NCBI RefSeq assembly: GCF_016595235.1
Contig: NZ_JAENHL010000008.1
Span: forward strand, 416,390 to 480,389
Length of the DNA: 64,000 nucleotides
Reading direction: 5' to 3'
Origin: Taklimakanibacter albus
Lineage (GTDB): Bacteria; Pseudomonadota; Alphaproteobacteria; Rhizobiales; Aestuariivirgaceae
In this document: positions 26,138 to 35,072 of the stretch, piece after piece
How the letters are laid out: every line of letters starts with the position of its first letter
Position numbering within the stretch: position 1 is the first letter of the stretch
Notes under the pieces: model-generated
Told to the model about the DNA's origin: nothing
What the model saw: only the letters and a program-made list of their open reading frames with translations
Databases searched by the model: none
Translations under genes and position numbers: made by a program

Positions 26138-26926
26138 TTACCTGATGCCCTTGGTCACGACACTCGACATGTCGTCGGCGGCCTGGATGACCTTGGAGTT
26201 CATTTCATAAGCGCGCTGCGCCTGGATCAGTTCGGTGATCTCGCGCACCGGATCGACATTGGAGCTTTCGAGATAGAACTGCCGGAGCGTGCCATAGCCC
26301 GCATCGCCGGGATTGCCCGTCACCGGAGCGCCCGAGGCGGCCGTCTCGCGATAGAGATTGCCGCCCAAGGGGTCCAGTCCCGCCTCATTGGCGAAGTTCG
26401 CCAGGGTCAACTGGCCGACCTGTTGAATGGCCGCTTGGCCGCCGACACGGGCGAAGACCTGGCCGGTCTCGGTGATGCTGACATCGACGGTGTCGGGCGG
26501 CAGCGTGATGGCGGGCTCGACCAGATAGCCATCGACGGTGACGAGCTGGCCGGTGGCATTGGTGTTCAAGGCGCCGGCGCGGGTATAGAGGATCTCACCA
26601 TCGGCGCCTGTCACCTGCAGCCAGCCATTGCCGGTGATGGCGACATCGAGCTTGTTGTTGGTGTGGGCGAGCGTTCCTTGGATATGGAGATTGCGGATCG
26701 CGGCGGTGCGCACGCCGAGCCCCAATTGCGCGCCCTCCGGCACGATATTCTCATTGCCCCGGTTGGGAACGCCTTGCAGGCGCTCGGTCTGGTAAAGAAG
26801 GTCGGTGAATTCGGCGCGCGCCCGCTTGAAGCCGGTCGTGTTGATATTCGCGATATTGTTCGCGATCACCTCGACATTCAGCTGCTGGGCGGACATTCCG
26901 GTGGCGGCGATGGCAAGCGCTCTCAT
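26138..26926 (-). CDS. flgG: Distal rod protein FlgG
   Basis: 262 residues, the normal length. [20 protein letters not shown] and [20 protein letters not shown] at the N terminus, [20 protein letters not shown], and the C-terminal [20 protein letters not shown] are diagnostic. It forms the distal rod and is followed by the rings. It sits 9 bp after fliE. Confidence 0.97.
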   Translation of the reverse strand: MRALAIAATGMSAQQLNVEVIANNIANINTTGFKRARAEFTDLLYQTERLQGVPNRGNENIVPEGAQLGLGVRTAAIRNLHIQGTLAHTNNKLDVAITGNGWLQVTGADGEILYTRAGALNTNATGQLVTVDGYLVEPAITLPPDTVDVSITETGQVFARVGGQAAIQQVGQLTLANFANEAGLDPLGGNLYRETAASGAPVTGNPGDAGYGTLRQFYLESSNVDPVREITELIQAQRAYEMNSKVIQAADDMSSVVTKGIR

Positions 26927-26935
26927 AAAGTAACC

Positions 26936-27247
26936 TCAAATGGCCATGCGGGTGAGTTCGAGATAGGCATTGACGACCTTGTCGCGGATGGCGATCGCCG
27001 CCTGAAGATTCTGCTCGGCGGTCATCACGGCCTCGACGACCCTCTGAGCGGACGCCCTGCCCTCCATGCCGGCGACCGAGACCGCCTCCGCCGTCTTGAG
27101 ACTCTGGGCCGCATCGGCAGCGACCTGCTGCAGCGCGGTGCCAAAATCGACGCCGGATGCGCCAAAATTTCCGGCAGCGGGACGCGCCGGGCCGCCGACC
27201 GCGCCCGAGGATAGTTTCGACGCGAAGGAAGAGATCGGATCGATCAT
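26936..27247 (-). CDS. fliE: Hook-basal body protein FliE
   Basis: 103 residues. The C-terminal helix ([20 protein letters not shown], then YLELTRMAI) is the FliE signature. FliE joins the MS-ring to the rod. It overlaps the flgC stop by 4 bp. The Ala/Gly-rich N-terminal 30 residues are poorly conserved. Confidence 0.94.
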   Translation of the reverse strand: MIDPISSFASKLSSGAVGGPARPAAGNFGASGVDFGTALQQVAADAAQSLKTAEAVSVAGMEGRASAQRVVEAVMTAEQNLQAAIAIRDKVVNAYLELTRMAI

Positions 27248-27666
27248 CCCTGACTCCTCAAGAGATCTATGGTCATCGACAACAGCTCGCGCGTCCGTTT
27301 GATGATCTGCAGATTGGCCTCATAGGACCGGTTGGCCTCGCGCATGTCGGCGAGCTCCGCCGCCATATTGACATTCGGCAGCTTGACGAAGCCGCGCTCG
27401 TCGGCGGCCGGATGGCCCGGCCGGTATTCGAGCTCAAAGGGCGTTTGATCGACGCTGATATCGCTCACCTTGACGAGCGACGCCTCACTCGCCCGGTCGA
27501 GCACGTTTTCGAAACTCACCGTCTTGCGCTGATAAGGGTCGGCGCCAGGGGTCGAGCCGGTCGATTGCGCATTGGCGAGATTTTCCGCGACCACGCGCAG
27601 ACGCGTGGATTGCACCTCGAGGCCGGAGGCGGCCACGCGCAGCGATATCTGCAGGGGATCGGACAT
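27244..27666 (-). CDS. flgC: Proximal rod protein FlgC
   Basis: 140 residues. The rod-type N-terminal helix ([20 protein letters not shown] then [11 protein letters not shown]) and the C-terminal helix ([20 protein letters not shown]) are both present. It builds the proximal rod with FlgB and FlgF. It lies 3 bp downstream of flgB and overlaps fliE by 4 bp. Confidence 0.95.
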   Translation of the reverse strand: MSDPLQISLRVAASGLEVQSTRLRVVAENLANAQSTGSTPGADPYQRKTVSFENVLDRASEASLVKVSDISVDQTPFELEYRPGHPAADERGFVKLPNVNMAAELADMREANRSYEANLQIIKRTRELLSMTIDLLRSQG

Positions 27667-27669
27667 GGC

Positions 27670-28047
27670 CTATTTCACGCTCATCAGCAGCATCTTGTGG
27701 AAGGCCTTCACGACATTGGTGTTGAGGGCATAAGCGCGGTTGACCTCGTCGGCCTTGATCAGCTCACGCTCGACGCTGACCGAATTGCCGGACGCCGAGA
27801 CTTTGATGTCCTTGCCGTTTTCAATCGCCGGCGGGCGAATTCCGTTCATGCCGGTGGCCATATGCCCGGACGCCGTGCGGCTGAGATCGAGGCCCGCCTT
27901 CTGGAGCACGCTCTCGAAAGGCTCGACATCGAGCGCCCGGTAGCCAGGGGTATTGGCATTGGCGATATTCTCCGCGATGGCCGTCTGGCGGACCGACAAC
28001 CACTGCGCCTGCTGAAAGGCGACCCCGAAAAGACCTATCCCACTCAT
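27670..28047 (-). CDS. flgB: Proximal rod protein FlgB
   Basis: 125 residues. IAENIANANTPGYRALDVEPF (seen as IAENIANANTPGYRA) and the C-terminal helix (VNRAYALNTNVVKAFHKMLL) are typical of FlgB. The Shine-Dalgarno CAGGG lies nine bases before the ATG and falls inside the 3' arm of a hairpin at 28056-28076, which could limit translation. Confidence 0.95.
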   Translation of the reverse strand: MSGIGLFGVAFQQAQWLSVRQTAIAENIANANTPGYRALDVEPFESVLQKAGLDLSRTASGHMATGMNGIRPPAIENGKDIKVSASGNSVSVERELIKADEVNRAYALNTNVVKAFHKMLLMSVK

Positions 28048-28055
28048 GACAAGAC

Positions 28056-28076
28056 ACCCTGAATGCCTTTCAGGGT
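28056..28076 (-). promoter_or_regulatory. Hairpin covering the flgB ribosome binding site
   Basis: CCCTGAA (28057-28063) and TTCAGGG (28069-28075) form a perfect seven-pair stem, extended by an A-T pair, with a five-base loop. In the minus-strand transcript the 3' arm contains the CAGGG that serves as the flgB Shine-Dalgarno. No U-tract follows, so it is not a standard terminator. Confidence 0.5.
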
Positions 28077-28101
28077 TTATAGAGGCAAGCTTGTCTGGAG
28101 C

Positions 28102-28536
28102 TTATGCGGGACGGTAGGCCATGAGCCGGGCGTCGGCGATGGCCTTGATGAGGCGCGCCGTGTTCCGGCTCGGATCGCCGGCGGCGTCGTTGAGATTCGT
28201 ATAGTTGATCTCCACGCCGGCCCTCAGGCTTTCAAGCAGGAGCGAGAAATACACGCTCACATCCTGATTGTGGAACTCCATGTCGATCTTGATGGCGGGC
28301 TCCGATCCCCAGGAGAGGTCGATATCCGCCGCCTTGCCGTAACGCAGGGTGTCGGGCTTGAAGAAACGCTCGATCGACGAACTGACGATATCCCCGAGAT
28401 TGGCGAGCTGCTCGCCGCGGATATAAGCGATCAGGTCGGTCACGTCGACGAGCCTGAGCTCGGTCGCCACCTCGCTTAAGCCGTCGCCCAAGGCCCTCTC
28501 GCGAATGATGTCATGATCACTTTCGCAACGCCGCAT
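28102..28536 (-). CDS. Uncharacterised flagellar-cluster protein
   Basis: 144 residues, soluble, with no signal peptide or membrane segment. The N-terminal half is helical (LRLVDVTDLIAYIRGEQLAN) and the C-terminal half is beta-rich, with a run that reads like a PilZ-sized domain (ADIDLSWGSEPAIKIDME, then VYFSLLLESLRAGVEINYTN). No catalytic motif is recognised. It starts 3 bp after flhB and lies 54 bp before flgB, so it is co-expressed with basal body genes. Its role in export or motor assembly is inferred from position only. Confidence 0.75.
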   Translation of the reverse strand: MRRCESDHDIIRERALGDGLSEVATELRLVDVTDLIAYIRGEQLANLGDIVSSSIERFFKPDTLRYGKAADIDLSWGSEPAIKIDMEFHNQDVSVYFSLLLESLRAGVEINYTNLNDAAGDPSRNTARLIKAIADARLMAYRPA

Positions 28537-28539
28537 CGT

Positions 28540-29628
28540 CTACTGCCTGTTTCCTGTCGAATAATGTTGTTTGTGGGTGGAAATGAAATGAATGAGCTGG
28601 GCAACCGCCTGGTAGAACTCCGCCGGAATCATCATGTTGACTTCGACACTCTTGCAAAGGGCCCTTGCCAGAGGCTTGTCTTCGATCACCGGGATGCCAT
28701 GTTCCTCGGCGATCTTCCTGATCTTGAGCGCGATCAGGTCCTGGCCTTTGGCCACGACCACCGGGGCACCACCCTCCGCCCGCTCGTAACGCAGCGCCAC
28801 CGCATAATGCGTCGGATTGGCGATGACGAGCGTCGCCCGCGGCACCGACGCCATCATCCGTTTGCGCAGGCGGTCGCGCGCCAAGGACCTCTGCCTGGCC
28901 TTCACGATCGGATCACCGTCCGACTGCTTGTATTCCTCCTTCACCTCCTGGCGGGTCATGCGCAATTCGCGCAGCCACGACAAGCGCGACCAGACGAGAT
29001 CGACCGCCATCAGAACGACAGTCGCGACGCAGGCGGCAGCCAGCAATCTCAGCGCGATGCCGAGCACGAGCTCCGGCAGCGAGCCGGGCTCGATCAGCAT
29101 GGCATTGAGGATCCGGCCTTGCTCGGAGCTGACCACGATGAAGGTGATCGCCCCGATCGCCACGAACTTGAACAAGCTCTTGAGGAACTCCACCTGGCCA
29201 TGCATTCCGAAGATGCGCTTCCAACCCTTGCCGAGAGACAGGCGCGACGCCTGCGGCCTGATGCGCTCGCCGACGAATGATACGGGATTCTGTATCAGGG
29301 AGGATACGAGTCCGGCGACCATCAGCACGGCGACCGGCGGCAGGAGGAATATCGCGAGATCGCGCGCCACCGTGCCGAAAAGAAGTGCAGCATCGCTATC
29401 GCTTTCGAGCGACCAGCCGGCGGGATTCTCGATGAACTGCTCGAGCGCCACCACAAGGCGCGAGCCGCTCTCGCGCATCAGGAAAAGCGCGGCCGTCAGC
29501 ATCGCGAGAAGCGACGCGAAGATGGGCGCCTCGCGCGAGAACGGAACATTGCCCTTGCCGATCGAGTCTTCGATCTTGCGAGGCGTTGCCTCTTCCGTTT
29601 TACTGTCTTGATCGACGCTTTCCGACAT
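28540..29628 (-). CDS. flhB: Flagellar export switch protein FlhB
   Basis: 362 residues. Four membrane segments (about 33-55, 90-115, 150-168, 187-212) precede a cytosolic domain with the self-cleavage site NPTH (271-274). Cleavage there changes export from rod/hook to filament substrates, triggered by FliK. It lies 9 bp after fliG. Confidence 0.97.
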   Translation of the reverse strand: MSESVDQDSKTEEATPRKIEDSIGKGNVPFSREAPIFASLLAMLTAALFLMRESGSRLVVALEQFIENPAGWSLESDSDAALLFGTVARDLAIFLLPPVAVLMVAGLVSSLIQNPVSFVGERIRPQASRLSLGKGWKRIFGMHGQVEFLKSLFKFVAIGAITFIVVSSEQGRILNAMLIEPGSLPELVLGIALRLLAAACVATVVLMAVDLVWSRLSWLRELRMTRQEVKEEYKQSDGDPIVKARQRSLARDRLRKRMMASVPRATLVIANPTHYAVALRYERAEGGAPVVVAKGQDLIALKIRKIAEEHGIPVIEDKPLARALCKSVEVNMMIPAEFYQAVAQLIHFISTHKQHYSTGNRQ

Positions 29629-29637
29629 GGCCGGGGC

Positions 29638-30660
29638 TTATGCGACCTGCGATACGCTTTCGGGATCGGGCGGATTGAGCTCGATCTCGCCGCGTCCCGC
29701 CATGGCAAGCGCCAGATCGGCGATGCTGCGTTGCGCCGAGCGGATGTCGCGCTGCGACGGGTTCTGACCGCCTTTCAGCTCGGCCTCGACCATGCGGCGG
29801 GTGCGCGCGGTGAGAGAGGAGAGCGCCATTTCCTGCAGTGTCGGATCGGCTCCGGTCAGGGCCACGACCAGCCGGTCGGTGGGCACTTTGTCGAGCAGCA
29901 ATGTGCGGGCGGCCTTGGTCAGCTTGACGATGTCGGAGAAGGTGAACAGCATTCCCCTCAGCGCATCGGCGTCCTCGGGACGGGTCTGCGCCAGCGTGCT
30001 CAACGTATCGGCAACCTGCGCTTCGTCCAGGCGGTTGATGATATCGGCGACACGGCTGCGGCTTTCGGATTGCTGTCCGCCGCGCGCCGGCCCGGCCAGA
30101 AGGTCATCGGCGAGGGCGCGTTCGAGAAGGGCGATCGCTTCGGGATGCATGTCGGTCAGGCTGAGCATGCGGCCCATGACATCGCGACGCAAGGCCGGGT
30201 TGAGCAACCCCATGATCTTGGCGGCATACTCGGACGGCATGCGGCTCAGAATGGCGGTGGCGATCTGCGGATGCTCCAGCGCGATATAGGAGGCGAGAAC
30301 CTGCTCGTTCAAAGCCGCCAGCCGGCTCCAGACCGGCTCGCTCCTCTCCGTCACGACTTCCGGCTTCATCTGCGCGATCTGCTCAGGCGTCAGCACACCG
30401 GAGATCAGATCCTCGACCTCCTGGCTAGTGCCGATGAATTTCATGCCGTCGGCGAATTCGCGTCCGAACTCCTCGACGAGGCCTTCGAATTCCACCCCGG
30501 TGACGCGGTCGGAGTCCGCGCCGAAACGGGGGATGAGGCGCAGCTCCTCGGCGCTGAAATGGCGCAGGACCTGGGCTGCATGGTTCTTCCCCATGGCAAG
30601 CAGCAGGAGTGCCGCCTTCTTGGCCCCACCGTATGAATCGGACTTGCGCGCAGGACTCAT
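29638..30660 (-). CDS. fliG: Flagellar motor switch protein FliG
   Basis: 340 residues. Three armadillo-like domains are seen: an N-terminal FliF-binding domain (KKAALLLLAMGKNHAAQVL, about 14-32), a middle domain with the EHPQ motif (129-132), and a C-terminal torque domain. The last of these starts with DLLAGPARGG-like linker residues and carries FTFSDIVKLTKAARTLL-like charged helices that contact MotA. It lies 11 bp downstream of fliN. Confidence 0.95.
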   Translation of the reverse strand: MSPARKSDSYGGAKKAALLLLAMGKNHAAQVLRHFSAEELRLIPRFGADSDRVTGVEFEGLVEEFGREFADGMKFIGTSQEVEDLISGVLTPEQIAQMKPEVVTERSEPVWSRLAALNEQVLASYIALEHPQIATAILSRMPSEYAAKIMGLLNPALRRDVMGRMLSLTDMHPEAIALLERALADDLLAGPARGGQQSESRSRVADIINRLDEAQVADTLSTLAQTRPEDADALRGMLFTFSDIVKLTKAARTLLLDKVPTDRLVVALTGADPTLQEMALSSLTARTRRMVEAELKGGQNPSQRDIRSAQRSIADLALAMAGRGEIELNPPDPESVSQVA

Positions 30661-30671
30661 CGGACTCTTCG

Positions 30672-31046
30672 TTATTTTGTCCGCGACGCAGCGGCGGATG
30701 GCGTGCCGACGATCTCGGTCAGCGATACGCCGAGGCGGGAATTCTCTTCCTCTATGACGACGACTTCGCCACGCGCGACCACCCGCCCGTTCACCAATAT
30801 CTCGACCGGCTCACCGACGCCGCGATCGAGGGTCACGATGGACCCGCGGCCCAGTTGCATCAGCTCGGCGACCGTCATGGTCGCGGAGCCGAGCACCACC
30901 TGGACGGATACCGGTATGCGCTTGATGAGGTCGAGGCCCGGTCCCTCGGCGCCATTCGCATAGGCTTCGCGCGCCGGAGATTCGGAAGCGCGGCCGGCGT
31001 CGTGTCCGAGTGCCGCGCTGATGGAGCTTTCGCCATAACGGTTCAT
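30672..31046 (-). CDS. fliN: Flagellar motor switch protein FliN
   Basis: 124 residues. The SpoA/FliN domain is C-terminal (about 42-115): IPVSVQVVLGSATMTVAELM, then GSIVTLDRGVGEPVEILVN and NSRLGVSLTEIV. The N-terminal 40 residues are a disordered tail. FliN forms the lower C-ring with FliM and is a docking site for FliH. It lies 31 bp after the membrane-anchored gene upstream. Confidence 0.95.
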   Translation of the reverse strand: MNRYGESSISAALGHDAGRASESPAREAYANGAEGPGLDLIKRIPVSVQVVLGSATMTVAELMQLGRGSIVTLDRGVGEPVEILVNGRVVARGEVVVIEEENSRLGVSLTEIVGTPSAAASRTK

Positions 31047-31077
31047 CGCAAATCTTCCCTGATCTCAAGCCCGCTTT

Positions 31078-31614
31078 TCACTGCCGGCGCCGGCCGGCGC
31101 CGGCGGCTTTCCAGCCCGGCTGCTCCTCGGAGCTGCGCCACTGGCTGAAGCGGTCGCCCAGTGTCGGCCACTGCACCGGCTGTTCGACCTGGCGCGCGGC
31201 GCGGCTGGGAGCCGGCTCGCGATAGATCTCCTGCTCCTCTTCCTCCTCCATCCGCTCATGGACAGCGGGCCGGCCGCGACGCGGCTCGGCGAAGCGCACG
31301 ACATTGCTCGCCGCCTGGCGCTGGGCCTCGAAATGATCGGCGATGGCTTCCATACGTTCGTCGATCTCGCCGATGAGCTTGTGCGCCTCATCGATGCGGT
31401 GGCCGAGCGACAGCAGGATCTGGGCGCCATGGGCATTGATGTCGCGCACCGCATTGTCGATCGCGCCGACGGCGTAGCCGGTCTCGGCGAAGACGCGCTG
31501 ATATTGCTTGTGATAGGCCCGCAGGCGGCGCAATTGCCGATACAGAAGGGCGATGCCGACGCCGGCCGCGATGACGGCGACCAGCAGCACGCCATCAATG
31601 AGATAGGATATCAT
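31078..31614 (-). CDS. Uncharacterised membrane-anchored coiled-coil protein between fliM and fliN
   Basis: 178 residues. One N-terminal membrane helix (about 4-26) is followed by a coiled coil (about 27-100, with RHRIDEAHKLIGEIDERME-like heptads) and a Glu/Arg/Pro-rich disordered tail. Similar genes sit in fli operons of other alphaproteobacteria (possibly the DUF6468 family, from memory). Its start overlaps the fliM stop by 20 bp. The frame was chosen over an overlapping one (31065-31598) because only this frame gives a membrane helix and a regular coiled coil. Function unknown; a stator or C-ring accessory role is a guess. Confidence 0.7.
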   Translation of the reverse strand: MISYLIDGVLLVAVIAAGVGIALLYRQLRRLRAYHKQYQRVFAETGYAVGAIDNAVRDINAHGAQILLSLGHRIDEAHKLIGEIDERMEAIADHFEAQRQAASNVVRFAEPRRGRPAVHERMEEEEEQEIYREPAPSRAARQVEQPVQWPTLGDRFSQWRSSEEQPGWKAAGAGRRRQ

Positions 31615-32533
31615 CCATGAACTCCTGTTCGTGATTTATGGCGTCTTCGACATTGAGCGAGTAAGCGCCGTTGGCCTGGGCGAGCTTGCACCAGTAGAGT
31701 TTCTGACCATTGCAATCGAGGCTGACGCGATGGTCCGAGACCGAGTCGATCTCGATGATCTGACCGAGACGCAGATCGGCGATCTCGCCGAGCGTCATCT
31801 GCTTGGAGCCCAGCACCGCGGTCAGCATCACATCGGCCCCATAGAGCCTATTGCCGAGCAGGCTGCGCCATTGCGGATCGAGAGCCGGCGCCGGGCTCGC
31901 CGCCTTGCGGACCGGCGGTGGGCGCAGGAATACGAGAGCGGATTGCGGCACGGCGACGAACATCCGGCCGCCTCCCGCCGCGCAAGCGAGCTCGATCGTG
32001 GCCGCAGCGACCATACTGCTGGGGCGGCCAATGGAATCATAGACAGGCGGCACGTCGGTCCGCGCCAGGCTGAAGGAGACGGCGCCCATCTGGCTGAAGC
32101 TTCCTTCGAGCGCCAGCGCCATCTGTCCGAATACGACCTTGACGACCTCGGTCTCGATCCTGGTCAGGTTGCGCTCGGCCTGGAATCGCGTATCGGCGCC
32201 GGTGCCGCCGAACAGCACATCGACCAGCGAATAGAGGAAGCCGCGATCGAAGCCCACGAGCAATGATGTGTCCCATTGCGTGGCGCGCAACGCCGCCGTG
32301 GCGACACTTTCGGAATGCGCGGCCAGCAGGTCGCCAGCCTTGCCGAGATCCACGGAGCCCAGGCGCAATTCGAGCTTCGGCTCGCCGGAGGGGCTGAGCG
32401 ATTGCGCCAGCTCCCGGCACCCATCGGTGAGGAGTTGCCTCAGGATCGCGAGCTTGCCGGCAGCACTCGCCGGGCCGGTGAGAATGCCGGTCCCCGATCG
32501 CATTGTCGCCGGTTGTGCTTCGCTGTTTTCCAT
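31595..32533 (-). CDS. fliM: Flagellar motor switch protein FliM
   Basis: 312 residues from the ATG at 32533 (MENSEAQ), one base after the motA stop; the open frame upstream is a shadow of motA. The middle CheC-like domain (about 60-225; FLYSLVDVLFGGTG, FSQMGAVSFSLARTDVPP) and the C-terminal SpoA domain (LTAVLGSKQMTLGEIADLRLG, about 245-265) are clear. The N-terminal CheY-binding peptide LSQxEID is not seen, which is common in Rhizobiales. It is the C-ring core. Confidence 0.9.
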   Translation of the reverse strand: MENSEAQPATMRSGTGILTGPASAAGKLAILRQLLTDGCRELAQSLSPSGEPKLELRLGSVDLGKAGDLLAAHSESVATAALRATQWDTSLLVGFDRGFLYSLVDVLFGGTGADTRFQAERNLTRIETEVVKVVFGQMALALEGSFSQMGAVSFSLARTDVPPVYDSIGRPSSMVAAATIELACAAGGGRMFVAVPQSALVFLRPPPVRKAASPAPALDPQWRSLLGNRLYGADVMLTAVLGSKQMTLGEIADLRLGQIIEIDSVSDHRVSLDCNGQKLYWCKLAQANGAYSLNVEDAINHEQEFMDDILSH

Positions 32534-32534
32534 C

Positions 32535-33428
32535 TCAGGCCGCCGCCTTGACCGGCGCTTCGGCGCCCGCCGGCTTGCCGCCGGCCATCGTCTCGCGCTC
32601 GACGTCGTCGATCGAGGGCCGCTCATAGGCCGAGATCGTCTTGCGGCCATGCTCGAGGGCGACTTGCGGAATGGCGCCGTTCATGAAGGCGAGAAGCGTC
32701 TGCTTCACGATGATATAGAGCCTGATCTTCTTCTCGCGGACGATCTTGATGTTGGTGGCGAGCGGCCCGACGACACCATAGGAGAAGAAGACGCCGGCGA
32801 AAGTGCCGACCAGGGCGGCGCCGATCAGGTGGCCGAGAAGCTCGGGCGATTGGTCGAGGGCACCCATCGCCTTGATGACGCCGAGAACGGCCGCGACGAT
32901 GCCGAGAGCCGGAAGCGCCTCCGACACCGCGGTCAGCGCGCCATAAGGCTTGAGTTTGTCGCGGGTGATGGTCTGAATTTCCTCGTCCATCAACGACTCG
33001 ATCTCATGGGTGCGGGCATTGCCGATGAGGATCAGCCGGGCATAGTCGCAAATGAAGTGGGTCAGGTTCTCATTGTCGAGAACGCTCTTGAAATTGGTGA
33101 AGATCGGTGAATTCGTCGGATCATCGATCTGACCTTCGACCTCGTTGCGCGGCTTGCTGCGCAGCTCACGCATGAGAGAATAGAGCACGCCCAGCACGTC
33201 GAGATAGTCGCGCGCCTTCGGCGTCGCGTTTTTGAGGGCCTCGACGATCGCGCGTCCCGAATCCTTGATCGTCCGCATCGGATTGGCGACGACGAAGGTA
33301 CCGAGCGCCGAGCCGCAGATGATGACATATTCCCAAGGCTGCCAGATGACGCCGACATGGCCACCCATGGCGACAAATCCACCGAGAAGGCAGGCTACCG
33401 TGATTACAAAGCCGATGACGATCGTCAA
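32535..33428 (-). CDS. motA: Flagellar motor stator protein MotA
   Basis: 297 residues. Four membrane segments are seen (about 3-22, 32-50, 170-190, 200-222). The proton-channel region reads [21 protein letters not shown], and the cytoplasmic loop between helices 2 and 3 holds the charged residues that contact FliG ([14 protein letters not shown]). With MotB it makes the stator. It is the first gene of the long minus-strand flagellar series; its promoter must lie in the 132-bp divergent gap to 33561. Confidence 0.97.
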   Translation of the reverse strand: MTIVIGFVITVACLLGGFVAMGGHVGVIWQPWEYVIICGSALGTFVVANPMRTIKDSGRAIVEALKNATPKARDYLDVLGVLYSLMRELRSKPRNEVEGQIDDPTNSPIFTNFKSVLDNENLTHFICDYARLILIGNARTHEIESLMDEEIQTITRDKLKPYGALTAVSEALPALGIVAAVLGVIKAMGALDQSPELLGHLIGAALVGTFAGVFFSYGVVGPLATNIKIVREKKIRLYIIVKQTLLAFMNGAIPQVALEHGRKTISAYERPSIDDVERETMAGGKPAGAEAPVKAAA

Positions 33429-33560
33429 CGCACTACCCCATTACAGCAATGAGCCTGAGGATAAGGGAGACTGGCTTGTGCGAAACTGTACTGAGGGAAT
33501 CAGCGTGGGCGTCAGCCCCGCATAAGGCAGGACCGGCATGGTCGGATCAGGAGACTCCCT
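33429..33560. promoter_or_regulatory. Divergent promoter region between motA and the DUF1217 gene
   Basis: 132 bp that must drive motA and its followers on the minus strand and the DUF1217-flgF-fliI unit on the plus strand. No CtrA box or clear -35/-10 pair is visible. GGAG at 33550-33553 is the ribosome site for the GTG at 33561. Assigned as a promoter region from gene layout. Confidence 0.45.
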
Positions 33561-34343
33561 GTGCTGACCACGTCCGCAAGCTATCGCATGATCACCGCCA
33601 ATATGACACGCTCGCTCGAGCGTGTGGCGGCCCAGCCGGTCAATTCGCGGGAGGCCGCCTATTACCTGAAGGCGATCGAAGACGTGAAGTCGATCGACGA
33701 CTTCATCAAGAACGACCGGGTCTTCTCCTTCGCGATGAAGGCTTTCGGCCTGAGCGACATGACCTATGCAAAGGCCTTCGTCCGCAAGGCGTTGACCGAA
33801 GGCGTCGACAGCAAGGATGCTTTCGTCAACAAGCTCTCCGATCCGCGCTACAAGGATTTCGTCTCGACCTTCAATTTCCAGCGTTACGGCGAGGCGACGA
33901 CGGTCTTCGCGAGCGTCCGTCAGGGTGTCGTCGACAAATATGTGCGCCAGTCGCTCGAGGAAGAGGCCGGCAAAGGCAATGAGGGTGTCCGGCTGGCGCT
34001 CTATTTCGAGCGCAAGGCGCCCAGCGCCACCAGCGTCTATGGCCTGATGGGCGATAAGGCCCTGCTCCAGGTGGTGCAGACCGCGCTCGGCATTCCGGCG
34101 GCGGCGGGGCGCGCCAATATCGACGCCCAGGCGAAGATGATCTCGGAACGGCTCGACATCAAGGATATCAAGGACCCGACGAAGCTCAAGAACTTCCTCA
34201 CCCGTTTCGCTTCGATGTGGGAAGCCAACAATCCCTCGAGTGCCGCGACCTCGCCGGCCGTCCTCATTGGCCAGCCGGTCGAGAAAGGCATCAATACGAG
34301 CATTCTGATGGGCCTGCAGAAACTCAAACTCGGCGGTAGCTGA
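33561..34343 (+). CDS. DUF1217-family flagellar protein
   Basis: 260 residues starting at a GTG with GGAG seven bases upstream. Helical protein with repeats resembling the DUF1217 family: IEDVKSIDDFIKNDRVFSFA, then AFGLSDMTYAKAFVRKAL. The family is fused or adjacent to flagellar rod genes in Rhizobiales. It lies 3 bp upstream of flgF, so it is probably exported or used in proximal rod assembly. No catalytic motif seen; biochemical role unknown. Confidence 0.85.
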   Translation: MLTTSASYRMITANMTRSLERVAAQPVNSREAAYYLKAIEDVKSIDDFIKNDRVFSFAMKAFGLSDMTYAKAFVRKALTEGVDSKDAFVNKLSDPRYKDFVSTFNFQRYGEATTVFASVRQGVVDKYVRQSLEEEAGKGNEGVRLALYFERKAPSATSVYGLMGDKALLQVVQTALGIPAAAGRANIDAQAKMISERLDIKDIKDPTKLKNFLTRFASMWEANNPSSAATSPAVLIGQPVEKGINTSILMGLQKLKLGGS

Positions 34344-34346
34344 TCC

Positions 34347-35072
34347 ATGCAATCCGGTCTCTATGTGGCGCTCTCCGCCCAGCTCGCCTTGCAAAAACGG
34401 CTCGATACGGTGGCCGGTAATATCGCCAATGCCGGCACCGCCGGCTTTCGGGCGGAGGAAGTGAAATTCGAGACCCTGTTGATGCAGGCGGGCTCGGACC
34501 AGATCGCCTTCACCTCGCCCGGCGAAACCTATCTGTCGCGCCAGGCGGGCGAGCTGGTTCAGACCGGCAATCCGCTCGACACGGCCATCAAAGGCGACGG
34601 CTGGATGGCGATCACCACGCCGTCCGGCACGGCCTATACCCGCGACGGACGCATGCGGATGCTGGAAAGCGGCGAGCTACAGACGCTCGGCGGCAATCCG
34701 ATCCTCGATGTCGGCGGCGCCCCCCTCCTCCTCGATCCCCTGGCTGGTCCGCCGCGGATCGCCGCCGATGGCATGATCAGCCAGGGCAATCGGCAGATGG
34801 GCGCCATCGGCCTTTTCCGCATCCCTGAAAATGCCAAGCTGCTGCGCGCCGCGGATTCGTCGGTGATCCCCGACAAACCAGCCGAGCCGGTGCTCGATTT
34901 CGTGAAGGACGGCGTGGTGCAAGGCTTCGTCGAGCGCTCCAACGTCAATCCGGTCCTTGAAATGTCGCGTCTCATCCAGATCACCCGCGCCTTCGAAAGC
35001 GTCACCTCCGTCCTCAACGAATCCGAGTCATCGCTGCAAGGCGCGGTCAAGGCGCTCGGAACCGGATCGTGA
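34347..35072 (+). CDS. flgF: Proximal rod protein FlgF
   Basis: 241 residues. The start MQSGLYVALSAQLALQKRLD and AGNIANAGTAGFRAEEVKFE, the IKGDGWMAI segment, and the C-terminal NVNPVLEMSRLIQITRAFES are typical of FlgF. It forms part of the proximal rod with FlgB and FlgC. Its TGA overlaps the GTG start of fliI (GTGA), so the two are translationally coupled. Confidence 0.96.
   Translation: MQSGLYVALSAQLALQKRLDTVAGNIANAGTAGFRAEEVKFETLLMQAGSDQIAFTSPGETYLSRQAGELVQTGNPLDTAIKGDGWMAITTPSGTAYTRDGRMRMLESGELQTLGGNPILDVGGAPLLLDPLAGPPRIAADGMISQGNRQMGAIGLFRIPENAKLLRAADSSVIPDKPAEPVLDFVKDGVVQGFVERSNVNPVLEMSRLIQITRAFESVTSVLNESESSLQGAVKALGTGS

Noticed and set aside
31065-31598. Alternative minus-strand frame of 177 codons overlapping the fliM-fliN spacer gene
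   Set aside because: Ser/Arg/Pro-rich without a membrane helix; the other frame gives a membrane helix and a regular coiled coil.
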